The notes under the pieces: model-generated
What the model saw: the letters and a program-made list of their open reading frames with translations, nothing else
The model's database searches: none
What the model was told of the DNA's origin: nothing
Shown here: one piece after another, positions 18,372-26,273 of the stretch
Layout of the letters: the number at the start of each line of letters is the position of its first letter
How positions within the stretch are numbered: position 1 is the stretch's first letter
Source: Acidobacteriota bacterium
Lineage (GTDB): Bacteria; Acidobacteriota; Vicinamibacteria; Vicinamibacterales; UBA8438
NCBI GenBank assembly: GCA_002712885.1
Contig: PAUN01000014.1
Span: 73,298-108,644 of the forward strand
Direction: 5' to 3'
DNA length: 35,347 nucleotides
Made by a program: the position numbers and the translations under genes

Positions 18372-19054
18372 GCTCGCGGTACCCCCGGATCCGTGTAGTC
18401 AGATGTCGGACGGGTAGATGACGACGGTACGCGTAGCTGCAGGAGGGCGAGATCCTGCGGCGGATTCCCCCTGGCACCGCGGGTGACGTGCTCGCGCAGC
18501 CGGAAGCGCGGCTCGAGGTGACGACGGAGGTAGTCTGCCGAGCAGAAGACGGCGCACCGGTTGCTTCCGGCCGAGTCACCATCGCGTACGACGAGTTGAC
18601 CGGCGTGGAACCGGGCTTGCTCCGGGTCTGACAACGTGTCCAGATACGTCGCACCGTACGTGGAGATGATCAGATGTCCGCTGGGCCGCAGGACGCGCGC
18701 CAGTTCGGCTAACCATCGGCTCTGGAGCGGCTCCGGCAGATGGGTGAACACAAAGAGGGCGTAGATTAGATCAAAACGCGCATCGGTGTAGGGCAACGGT
18801 GGCTCGAGTCCGTTGGTTTCGAATTGCGCAAAGGACAGTCGGCGTCGGCACCAGTCGATGAAAACGGGGTTGTAGTCACACCCGTGGATTTCCGCCGGGA
18901 GGTCCGTCCAGCGTCGGATGATGCGGCCGCCTCCGCACCAGAAGTTGAGAACCGCGCCGACCTCAGAGAGCGAGACGCTGTTGCGTTCCAGAACTCGCCG
19001 GGCCGCGTAGAGCAGGCCCAGCCGCCCGAGCACCACCTTCACGACCCCTCTCAT
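18368..19054 (-). CDS. Class I SAM-dependent methyltransferase-like protein
   Basis: VLNFWCGGGRIIRRW (degenerate motif I), HGCDYNPVFIDWCRRRL, FDLIYALFVFTHLPEPLQSRWLAELARVLRPSGHLIIST. Stop/start overlap (ATGA) with the 16644..18371 gene. Confidence 0.88.
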   Translation of the reverse strand: MRGVVKVVLGRLGLLYAARRVLERNSVSLSEVGAVLNFWCGGGRIIRRWTDLPAEIHGCDYNPVFIDWCRRRLSFAQFETNGLEPPLPYTDARFDLIYALFVFTHLPEPLQSRWLAELARVLRPSGHLIISTYGATYLDTLSDPEQARFHAGQLVVRDGDSAGSNRCAVFCSADYLRRHLEPRFRLREHVTRGARGNPPQDLALLQLRVPSSSTRPTSDYTDPGVPRA

Positions 19055-19072
19055 GGAAGAGGCGCCGAGTCC

Positions 19073-19288
19073 CTAACGCGTGGTCTTGAGCGGGCCGAAG
19101 GCAGTTGCCAGCCACAGCGCCACGGCTAGGAACGCGGTGCAGGCGCCCACCGCCTTGTACACCGTGGCGTCGGGCGCGTAGTCCATATACAGGTAATACG
19201 GCAGGACAACGATATCGAGGAAGATGGCCACCAGGAAGAACGTCAGCGTGAGTTTCCCGGCCGGTCCCAACTCTTGTGTGTTTGTCAT
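19073..19288 (-). CDS. Small two-TM membrane protein, unknown function
   Basis: 71 aa: LTLTFFLVAIFLDIVVLPYYLYMDYAP...VYKAVGACTAFLAVALWLATAFGP. Located 18 nt upstream of the methyltransferase gene in the same orientation. Confidence 0.7.
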   Translation of the reverse strand: MTNTQELGPAGKLTLTFFLVAIFLDIVVLPYYLYMDYAPDATVYKAVGACTAFLAVALWLATAFGPLKTTR

Positions 19289-19305
19289 GAAGTTCTCACC
19301 GAAAG

Positions 19306-19319
19306 AGAGACTAGTCTCT
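19306..19319. promoter_or_regulatory. Perfect 14-bp palindrome AGAGACTAGTCTCT, candidate operator of the 19288-to-16644 operon
   Basis: Exact self-complementary 14-mer located 18 nt upstream of the ATG at 19288 (minus strand). Confidence 0.5.
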
Positions 19320-19401
19320 TAGGTCCGCGGCGCGCTGTCAACGGGGCGCTCGTGTACACTCGGGCCACTGTTCATCGAGCTGTCCAGGAAGGAGACACCG
19401 C

Positions 19402-20001
19402 ATGCGAAACGTGGTGGTGAGTGTGGTAGTCGTTGTGGCCGCTTTCGTGCTGGGTCGTGCGTCGGCCCAGGATGTCCAGCCGTCCTGTCCCGGGTGTCAG
19501 GTCACCCATATCCCCGCGACCGAGGTCGACCGGTACGCGGCGCTGGGCCGTGCCCAGGGGCTCGTCGACCAGCAGGTACGGTCGGTCGACATCGGGCGCG
19601 CGCAAGTGCAGATTGCCATGGCCTATCGAGGGGCGCTCGACGAGCCTCGGCCGAGGTCGGTCGCCTCGCACGACCTGGTCACCGAGGTCTACGTGGTCCT
19701 GAGTGGCTCGGGTACCAACCGCACTGGTCCCGATTTGGTGGACCCGCAACGGCGCCCGACGGACAATCGCGCCGTGCAGTTCCTGAATGGTCCTGGCAAC
19801 AATTCGACTGACATCAGGAACCCGCAGACCCACGAACTGCAGGCGGGTGACGTGTTCGTCATCCCGGCCGGCACCGGGCATCAGTTCACGAAGATCGACG
19901 ACCACATCAGCTATCTGATGGTGCGCATCGATCCGGACAAGGTCGTACCGCTCATGGACCAGACGGCGTCTGAGGCATACCTGGCCGAGCGGACCCAGTA
20001 A
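19402..20001 (+). CDS. Secreted cupin-domain protein
   Basis: Signal peptide; HDLVTEVYVVLSGSGTNRTGPDLVDP...HELQAGDVFVIPAGTGHQFTKIDDHISYLMVRIDPDK cupin motifs. Confidence 0.82.
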   Translation: MRNVVVSVVVVVAAFVLGRASAQDVQPSCPGCQVTHIPATEVDRYAALGRAQGLVDQQVRSVDIGRAQVQIAMAYRGALDEPRPRSVASHDLVTEVYVVLSGSGTNRTGPDLVDPQRRPTDNRAVQFLNGPGNNSTDIRNPQTHELQAGDVFVIPAGTGHQFTKIDDHISYLMVRIDPDKVVPLMDQTASEAYLAERTQ

Positions 20002-20015
20002 GGGAAAGGAGACTC

Positions 20016-22091
20016 ATGCGGTACGCAGGACGCTGTCAGGTGGTGGCGCTTGGCTTGGCGCTGGCTGGGCTCCCGGTCGCCGTGGTCGCGCAGACGGTAT
20101 CGGACGGCACCGAGCAGGGCGAATGGCCGGTCTATCACGGCAATCTCGCGCAGCAACACTATTCGCCGCTCGACCAGATCACGGCCGGCAACTTCGACGA
20201 GCTCGAGGTGGCCTGGACGTTCAAGACCGACAACCTCGGCACACGCCCCGAGTACAAGTTGGTGGGAACACCGCTCATGGTTGGCGGGCGTCTGTTTGCG
20301 AGCGGCGGGTCGCGTCGTTCGGTCGTGGCGCTGGATGCCGCGACAGGCGAGCTGCTGTGGGTGCACTCCGAGCGTGAGGGCGCGCGTGGCGCCGCTTCGC
20401 CGCGACAGTTGTCGGGACGTGGGGTGGCGTATTGGAGCGGGGCTGTGGAGCCGGCGCCGTCCAGGATTTTCTACATCACGCCCGGGTTCCGCCTGGTTGC
20501 TCTCGATGCGACCACAGGACAGCGGGTACCCGATTTCGGTGACGGCGGGTGGATCGATCTAAAATCCGCCGCGGTGTATGGCGACGAGGTGCCGATCGAT
20601 CCGGTCACCGGCGAGATTGGGTTGCACGCGACCCCGACCGTCGCTCGTGACGTCGTGATCGTCGGGTCGTCGATGCGTGAGGGCCATACGCCCAAGACAC
20701 ACAACAACACCAAGGGACTGGTGCAGGCCTTCGACACGCGCACCGGTGAGCGCCGCTGGACATTTCACACGATTCCGCGCCCAGGAGAGTTTGGGCACGA
20801 GACTTGGGAAGACGGGTCGTGGGAGGTGACCGGGAACGTCGGTGTCTGGAACCAGATTGCGGCCGATGAGGAACTCGGTCTGGTGTATCTACCGGTGGAG
20901 ACGCCCACCTCCGACTTTTACGGCGGGCACCGCCCGGGCGACAACCTCTTTGCGGAGAGTCTGGTGGCGCTCGATCTCGAGACCGGCGAACGTCGCTGGC
21001 ACTTCCAGTTGGTGCACCACCCTATCTGGAACATGGATATCTCGACGGCGCCGATCCTCGAGGACATCACCGTGGATGGCCGGGTCATCAAGGCGGTATC
21101 GATCATGGGCAAGCAGGTCATGGTCTATACGTTCGATCGGGAGACCGGCGAACCGGTGTGGCCGATTGAAGAGCGCCCTGTGCCCCAGTCGGACGTGCCG
21201 GGCGAGCAGACCAGTCCGACCCAGCCGTTTCCGACCAAGCCGCCGCCCTACGACCACCAGGGCGTCACCACCGAGGGGCTGATTGATTTCACGCCCGAGC
21301 TTCGGGATGAGGCCGAGCGTCTGCTCCGACGCTACCAGACGGGCCCCATATTCACCCCGCCGGTTGTCAGCGATCTCGATGGGGCGGTCACCTCCTTCCG
21401 GTCGTCCGGTGGGACCAACTGGCCGGGGGGCGCCTTCGACCCGGAGACCCAAATTCTGTATGCGCCGTCCTACACATCTATGGTGACGATCGGTCTGCTC
21501 CCTCCGCCGAATTCAGATTTTTCAGACATTCGCTACGTGCGTGGCAACGTGCTGAGCGGCATTCGATTTATCCCGACCGGCGGCGACACGTCAGGTGCAG
21601 ATACGCCCGAGCGACGACGGATCGAAGTGTTTGGCGGAACCGGGGCCCGCACGGCGACCCCCAACCCGCAAGGTCTGCCGTTCCTCAGGCCGCCGTACGG
21701 GAAGTTGACCGCCATCGACATGAGCCGAGGTGAGATCCTGTGGCAAGTCGCCCACGGTGACACGCCAGACCGGATCAAGCGTCATCCCGCCCTGGCGGGA
21801 CTGGACCTCCCGCGAACGGGACAGAGCGGCGCGGTAGGCGCGTTGGTAACGAAAACGCTGGTCATCATGGGCGATCCGATGGTAACCACGACCTCGTCTG
21901 GCGCGCGCGGGGCGATGCTTCGTGCCTATGACAAAGCGACGGGGGCGGAGGTCGGTGCCGTCTATATGCCGGCGCAGCAAAGCGGGTCGCCCATGACATA
22001 CATGGTGGATGGCACGCAGTACATCGTCGTCGCCGTCAGCGGTGGCGTCTATTCGGGTGAGTATCGGGCGTATCGTGTGCCCGCCAACTAG
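20016..22091 (+). CDS. PQQ-dependent dehydrogenase (quinoprotein glucose dehydrogenase-like)
   Basis: SD AAAGGAG. EWPVYHGNLAQQHYSPLDQITAGNFDELEVAWTFKTDN...GHETWEDGSWEVTGNVGVWNQIAADEELGLVYLPVETPTSDFYGGHRPGDNLFAESLVALDLETGERRWHFQLVHHPIWNMDI. Confidence 0.94.
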   Translation: MRYAGRCQVVALGLALAGLPVAVVAQTVSDGTEQGEWPVYHGNLAQQHYSPLDQITAGNFDELEVAWTFKTDNLGTRPEYKLVGTPLMVGGRLFASGGSRRSVVALDAATGELLWVHSEREGARGAASPRQLSGRGVAYWSGAVEPAPSRIFYITPGFRLVALDATTGQRVPDFGDGGWIDLKSAAVYGDEVPIDPVTGEIGLHATPTVARDVVIVGSSMREGHTPKTHNNTKGLVQAFDTRTGERRWTFHTIPRPGEFGHETWEDGSWEVTGNVGVWNQIAADEELGLVYLPVETPTSDFYGGHRPGDNLFAESLVALDLETGERRWHFQLVHHPIWNMDISTAPILEDITVDGRVIKAVSIMGKQVMVYTFDRETGEPVWPIEERPVPQSDVPGEQTSPTQPFPTKPPPYDHQGVTTEGLIDFTPELRDEAERLLRRYQTGPIFTPPVVSDLDGAVTSFRSSGGTNWPGGAFDPETQILYAPSYTSMVTIGLLPPPNSDFSDIRYVRGNVLSGIRFIPTGGDTSGADTPERRRIEVFGGTGARTATPNPQGLPFLRPPYGKLTAIDMSRGEILWQVAHGDTPDRIKRHPALAGLDLPRTGQSGAVGALVTKTLVIMGDPMVTTTSSGARGAMLRAYDKATGAEVGAVYMPAQQSGSPMTYMVDGTQYIVVAVSGGVYSGEYRAYRVPAN

Positions 22092-22300
22092 CGGCCGGAC
22101 GCGTGCACCCACCGGCCGCCGACCGCGACGCGCCTGATGGGGTGGGTAGCGCAGGCGTCTCAAACTGGCTAGAATGACGGTGCTTAGCCCGTCCGGCGGC
22201 GCCCGTTCCTGGCGGTCGTCGTGGCGAGGACATGCGAGATGTCCAGCGCGTGACGCGCGACCGCCTGCGAACGCAAGAATTCGGTAAGGAGAATCGACGA

Positions 22301-23311
22301 ATGCGTCAACAACTGGTGACGACATCCTGCCTGGCAGTGGCCGTCTTGGCCGGCGGCCTCCTGTCGTCCACCCCGGCTGCGGGGCAGACATCCGATGGCA
22401 ACTGGACGCTGCCGCGTACGCCGGATGGCCATCCGGACCTGCAGGGGGTCTGGGCGAACAACAATGCCACGCCGCTCGAGCGGCCGGAGGTGTGGTCCGA
22501 CAAGGCGACGCTGTCCGAGGAAGAGCTGGCGGCGCTCCAAGTCGCGGCGCAAACCGCCGTCGGCGATGGTGACGCGTTGTTCGGCGACCAGCTCGTGCTC
22601 GCGGCCATCGAGGGCATCGAAGCGACGTCGTACGACCCGACGACGGGCAACTACAATCAGTTCTGGATTGCCGAGCGCGACTTCACGAATCAGACGTCGC
22701 TCGTCGTTGACCCGCCAGACGGTCGCATTCCGGACGTCACGCCGGAGGCGCGTGAGCGCAGGCGGGAGGCCGCGGCCTATCGTCGCGATCACCCGGCCGA
22801 CACGTATACCGACCGGCCCTTGCCGGAGCGGTGTGTCAGCTACGGAGTGCCACGGCTCGGTGCCGGCTACAACAGTTACTACCAGATGTTTCAGAGCGCG
22901 AACCACGTGGTGTTCATGAACGAAATGATCCACGACGCGCGGGTGATCCCACTCACCGGCCAGTCCCATGCCCCCGACGCGGTGCGGCAGCTGCACGGTG
23001 ATTCGCGGGGCCGGTGGGAGGGTGACACCCTGGTGGTGGAGACCACGAACTATTCGTCGGACGCGACGTTTCGCGGGTCATCCGATGGTTTACACATGGT
23101 AGAGCGATTCACGCTGGCCGGGCCGAGGACGCTCAACTACGAAGTTACGCTGACCGACCCGACCGTCTGGACCAGGCCGTGGACGGTCTTGATTCCCCTG
23201 ATGCGAAGTGACGAACCGATGTTCGAGTATGCCTGTCACGAGGGCAATATAGGCATGGACGGCATCCTAGCCGGACATCGGGCCGAGGAGCGCGAGGCCG
23301 CGTCGAAGTAG
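22301..23311 (+). CDS. Secreted protein of the acidobacterial 'GHPDLQGVW' family, unknown function
   Basis: SD AAGGAG. Signal peptide, RTPDGHPDLQGVWANNNATPLERP...DSRGRWEGDTLVVETTNYSSDATFRGSSDGLHMVERFTL...PMFEYACHEGN. Confidence 0.88.
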   Translation: MRQQLVTTSCLAVAVLAGGLLSSTPAAGQTSDGNWTLPRTPDGHPDLQGVWANNNATPLERPEVWSDKATLSEEELAALQVAAQTAVGDGDALFGDQLVLAAIEGIEATSYDPTTGNYNQFWIAERDFTNQTSLVVDPPDGRIPDVTPEARERRREAAAYRRDHPADTYTDRPLPERCVSYGVPRLGAGYNSYYQMFQSANHVVFMNEMIHDARVIPLTGQSHAPDAVRQLHGDSRGRWEGDTLVVETTNYSSDATFRGSSDGLHMVERFTLAGPRTLNYEVTLTDPTVWTRPWTVLIPLMRSDEPMFEYACHEGNIGMDGILAGHRAEEREAASK

Positions 23312-23318
23312 GCGTCGT

Positions 23319-23352
23319 CGCGGGCCGGGGCTCCGCTCGGGGCTTGCCCGCG
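23319..23352 (+). terminator. Possible stem-loop terminator
   Basis: CGCGGGC (23319-23325) pairs with GCCCGCG (23346-23352), 8 nt after the stop at 23311, followed by TCTTCTC. Confidence 0.3.
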
Positions 23353-23375
23353 TCTTCTCGCGCACGAGCGCACTC

Positions 23376-24662
23376 ATGAAGATTCCCGCCACGGTCCTCG
23401 GGGTCGGCGTGCTGGTGTGTATATCCGGGTCCGCGCTCGCAGGTCAGCGAGACGGGGACCACGGCGCAGCGGTTGCGCGTCTGACTGCCAGACCCGAAAT
23501 CATCCAGGCTCTGGACCTGGCCCGAGACTTGGAGGCCGGGGCCGAGTCAGATCTCATCGAGCTGACAGAGATCCCGGCGCCGCCGTTCGGAGAGGCGGCC
23601 CGCGCTGCTCGTTTTGCCGAGATGCTGCAGGTGGCTGGCCTACCCGAGGTGTCGATCGACGACGTCGGCAATGTCATTGCGCGCAGGGCTGGGTTGGGCG
23701 CCGGGGAAACGGTTGCGATTGTGGCCCACCTCGACACCGTGTTTCCGGCGGGGACGGACGTGACGGTGACGCGCCGCGGCGAGCGTCTGTATGCGCCTGG
23801 CATCGGGGACGATACCCGCGGCCTGGTATTGCTGCTCAATGTGGCCCGGATTCTGGAGCGTGCTGACATTCGGACGGTCGCGGACATCCTGTTCGTCGGT
23901 AGCGTCGGCGAAGAGGGTCTTGGGGACCTGCGCGGTGTCCGGCATCTGCTGCGGCGGGGCGGCCCCCGGGTCGATCGTGTGATCGCAATCGACGGCGGCA
24001 GCGACCGTCGGGTCGTGAACCAGGCTCTGGGGTCGCGCCGCTATCGAGTGACGCTGACGGGGCCCGGCGGCCATTCGTGGGGCGACTTCGGCCTCGCCAA
24101 CCCGGCCCACGCGCTCGGGCGCGTGACCTACTACTTCGACGAGGCGGCGGCCGTGGTCGTCAACACAGGGTCGCCGGCAAGCTACAACGTCGGACGGATC
24201 GGAGGCGGGACGTCCGTCAACGCGGTGCCGCACGAGAGTTGGGCGGAGATCGACATGCGGTCGACTGACCCGAACCAGGTCGACCGATTGGAGGGCGCGT
24301 TGCGGGACGCGGTGACCCGGGCGCTCGACGAGCAAAACCGTGCTCGAGATCGCGGCGAGTTGCTCGAAGCCGACTTCGAATTGATCGGGGATCGTCCGTC
24401 CGGAACGGTGGCGCCGGAGACCCCGTTGGTGCAGCAGGCGCTCGCGGTGACCCGGTTTCTCGGCTTGGCGCCGCAGCTGGCTGCGGCGTCGACCGACGCG
24501 AATATTCCCATAGCCGACGATCTGCCCGCGATCACCTTGGGACGGGGCGGGACCGGGGGTGGCGCCCACGCCCTCACGGAGTGGTGGGCGCCCCGTGATG
24601 CGCACATCGCTGTGCAGCGGGCATTGCTGGTTCTGGTCGCCTCTGCCGGGCTCGCCGATTAG
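23376..24662 (+). CDS. M20 family peptidase
   Basis: Signal peptide; VAIVAHLDTVFPAGTDV, GIGDDTRGLVLLLN, FVGSVGEEGLGDLRG, GPGGHSWGDFGLANPAHALGR, GGTSVNAVPHESWAEIDMRS. Confidence 0.93.
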   Translation: MKIPATVLGVGVLVCISGSALAGQRDGDHGAAVARLTARPEIIQALDLARDLEAGAESDLIELTEIPAPPFGEAARAARFAEMLQVAGLPEVSIDDVGNVIARRAGLGAGETVAIVAHLDTVFPAGTDVTVTRRGERLYAPGIGDDTRGLVLLLNVARILERADIRTVADILFVGSVGEEGLGDLRGVRHLLRRGGPRVDRVIAIDGGSDRRVVNQALGSRRYRVTLTGPGGHSWGDFGLANPAHALGRVTYYFDEAAAVVVNTGSPASYNVGRIGGGTSVNAVPHESWAEIDMRSTDPNQVDRLEGALRDAVTRALDEQNRARDRGELLEADFELIGDRPSGTVAPETPLVQQALAVTRFLGLAPQLAAASTDANIPIADDLPAITLGRGGTGGGAHALTEWWAPRDAHIAVQRALLVLVASAGLAD

Positions 24663-24694
24663 TGCTCCGGCCGGACGCGTCGCGCGCGAGCCCG

Positions 24695-24700
24695 TATACT
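24695..24700 (+). promoter_or_regulatory. -10-like hexamer TATACT ending 6 nt before the alkaline phosphatase ATG
   Basis: CCCGTATACTGAGGGGATG. The match is close to the consensus TATAAT; no strong -35 was seen. Confidence 0.35.
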
Positions 24701-24706
24701 GAGGGG

Positions 24707-26074
24707 ATGCGGAATGTCCAGTCTGTCGTGTCGTGGGGGCTGGCGGGTGCGGTCGTCTTGGCGCTCTCCGCGACCCCGGGCGCCCGCCAGCCGGCCGTGG
24801 CGCGCAGCGCGATCGTCTTTGTCGGCGACGGAGTCGACGATCACCAACTGACGATCGCGCGAAACTACCTTCTGGGCGCGGGCGGTGGATTCAGCTTTGA
24901 GTACTTTCCATATCGGGCGGGGGCTCGGGTGCTGACCGTGCTCGAGTCCGATCCGGGTATTCCGGAGTACGTGGGCGATTCGGCAAGTGGTGGCACCGCG
25001 ATCGCGGCCGGGGTCGTGACCAGCCGCGGGCGGATCGCGACTCGGGCCGGGAATGGGCAGGCGGTGCCCACGATGCTCGAGTTGGCTGCCGCGGCCGGCA
25101 AGTGGACCGGTATCGTTACGACCTCGAGCGTGACGGACGCGACGCCAGCCAGCTTCGTCGCGCATATTAATCGCCGGTTCTGCCAGGGGCCTGGCGATAT
25201 GGCGCCCACGCTGACGGACCCGCGTTGCCCGGAGGCCTTGAAAACGAACGGTGGATTGGGCTCGATTGCTGAGCAAATCGCCACCTCGGACGTCGACCTG
25301 TTGCTGGGCGGTGGGTATCGCCACTTTGATCAACTGGACGAGTCGGGGGTGTCTGTGTTGCGGCGCGCGCGGGACACCGGGTACCGCATCGTCCGCGACA
25401 CGGCGGGGCTGGATGCCATCGAGGGCTCGCCTGGCAAGCTGATCGGCCTGTTCGGCGACGACACGTTACCGGTCGAGTGGGTTGGAGAAGCCGGTGGGCG
25501 CGCCAGGCCGGTCCGATTCGAGGCTGGCGGGGCAGTCATTGCCCCCCAGCCGTTTCGGTGCGTCGACAACCCGGCGTTCGGGAGTCGACCGACGCTCGAG
25601 GCGATGACCACGTTCGCCCTGGAGCGTCTGGGGTCCGCACCCGGTGGTTTTGTCCTGATGGTCGAGAGCGCGTCCATCGATAAACAGGCGCATCAGGGAC
25701 GGCCGTGCGGGCAGATTGGTGAGACGCGGGCGTTGGATCAGGCCGTCCGCGTCGCGGCGGCGTTTCAGGAGCAGTATCCAGATACGCTCATTCTGGTGTC
25801 TTCGGACCACGGCCACGCAGCCCAGATCGTTCCCTGGCCCAGTCTGTTTGCCTCCCGTCCCGAGCCGCAGTATCCACCGGGGAAGGTGGCGCGCGTCCGG
25901 ACGCTGGAAGGGGGCGTGATGACCATCTCGTATGGCACGAATGAGAACTATCTGGAGGAGCACACCGGGACCCAGGTGCCGGTGTTTGCGCGAGGGCCCG
26001 GCGGCGAGACAGTGCGGGGCCTTATGCGCCAGTCCGACCTGTTCGGTGTCGTCCGGCGGGCTCTGGGGCTCTGA
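24707..26074 (+). CDS. Alkaline phosphatase family protein
   Basis: IVFVGDGVDDHQ; DSASGGTAIAAGV (nucleophile Ser); MVESASIDKQAH (E-xxx-ID-xxx-H metal ligands); SSDHGHA; EEHTGTQVPVFARGPG. Confidence 0.93.
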   Translation: MRNVQSVVSWGLAGAVVLALSATPGARQPAVARSAIVFVGDGVDDHQLTIARNYLLGAGGGFSFEYFPYRAGARVLTVLESDPGIPEYVGDSASGGTAIAAGVVTSRGRIATRAGNGQAVPTMLELAAAAGKWTGIVTTSSVTDATPASFVAHINRRFCQGPGDMAPTLTDPRCPEALKTNGGLGSIAEQIATSDVDLLLGGGYRHFDQLDESGVSVLRRARDTGYRIVRDTAGLDAIEGSPGKLIGLFGDDTLPVEWVGEAGGRARPVRFEAGGAVIAPQPFRCVDNPAFGSRPTLEAMTTFALERLGSAPGGFVLMVESASIDKQAHQGRPCGQIGETRALDQAVRVAAAFQEQYPDTLILVSSDHGHAAQIVPWPSLFASRPEPQYPPGKVARVRTLEGGVMTISYGTNENYLEEHTGTQVPVFARGPGGETVRGLMRQSDLFGVVRRALGL

Positions 26075-26098
26075 TCACAATGCATGTGAAACGGTTTG

Positions 26099-26151
26099 AG
26101 GGCGAGGCTCGTCTCGTCCAATGCGAGGAGCGTGCATGTGGGGAGCATGCA
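26099..26151 (+). repeat. Possible diverged copy of the intergenic repeat (copy E)
   Basis: GGGCGAGGCTCGTCTCGTCCAATGCGAGGA resembles copy A GGGCGAGGCGTTCGTCTGGCCAGGCGCGAGGA. Also contains the hairpin TGCATG-TGGGGAG-CATGCA. Confidence 0.3.
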
Positions 26152-26273
26152 GGCCGTCATGACAGCGCCCAGCCACGCCACAGGCTGGATGCACCGGCGG
26201 CTAGGACACGGATGTGGCTGCGGTCTTCACGTTGAATGCGTCGCGCCGAGGCGGAAAGCGAGAACAAGGGTTA

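Noticed and set aside
21591-22996. Minus-strand ORFs of 266 and 270 aa over the quinoprotein and PDLQGVW genes
   Set aside because: Shadow ORFs from codon bias; composition is atypical and the sense strand is well supported.
23640-24605. 321-aa minus-strand ORF opposite the M20 peptidase
   Set aside because: Arg/Pro/His-rich shadow translation with no domain; the plus-strand M20 gene is well supported.
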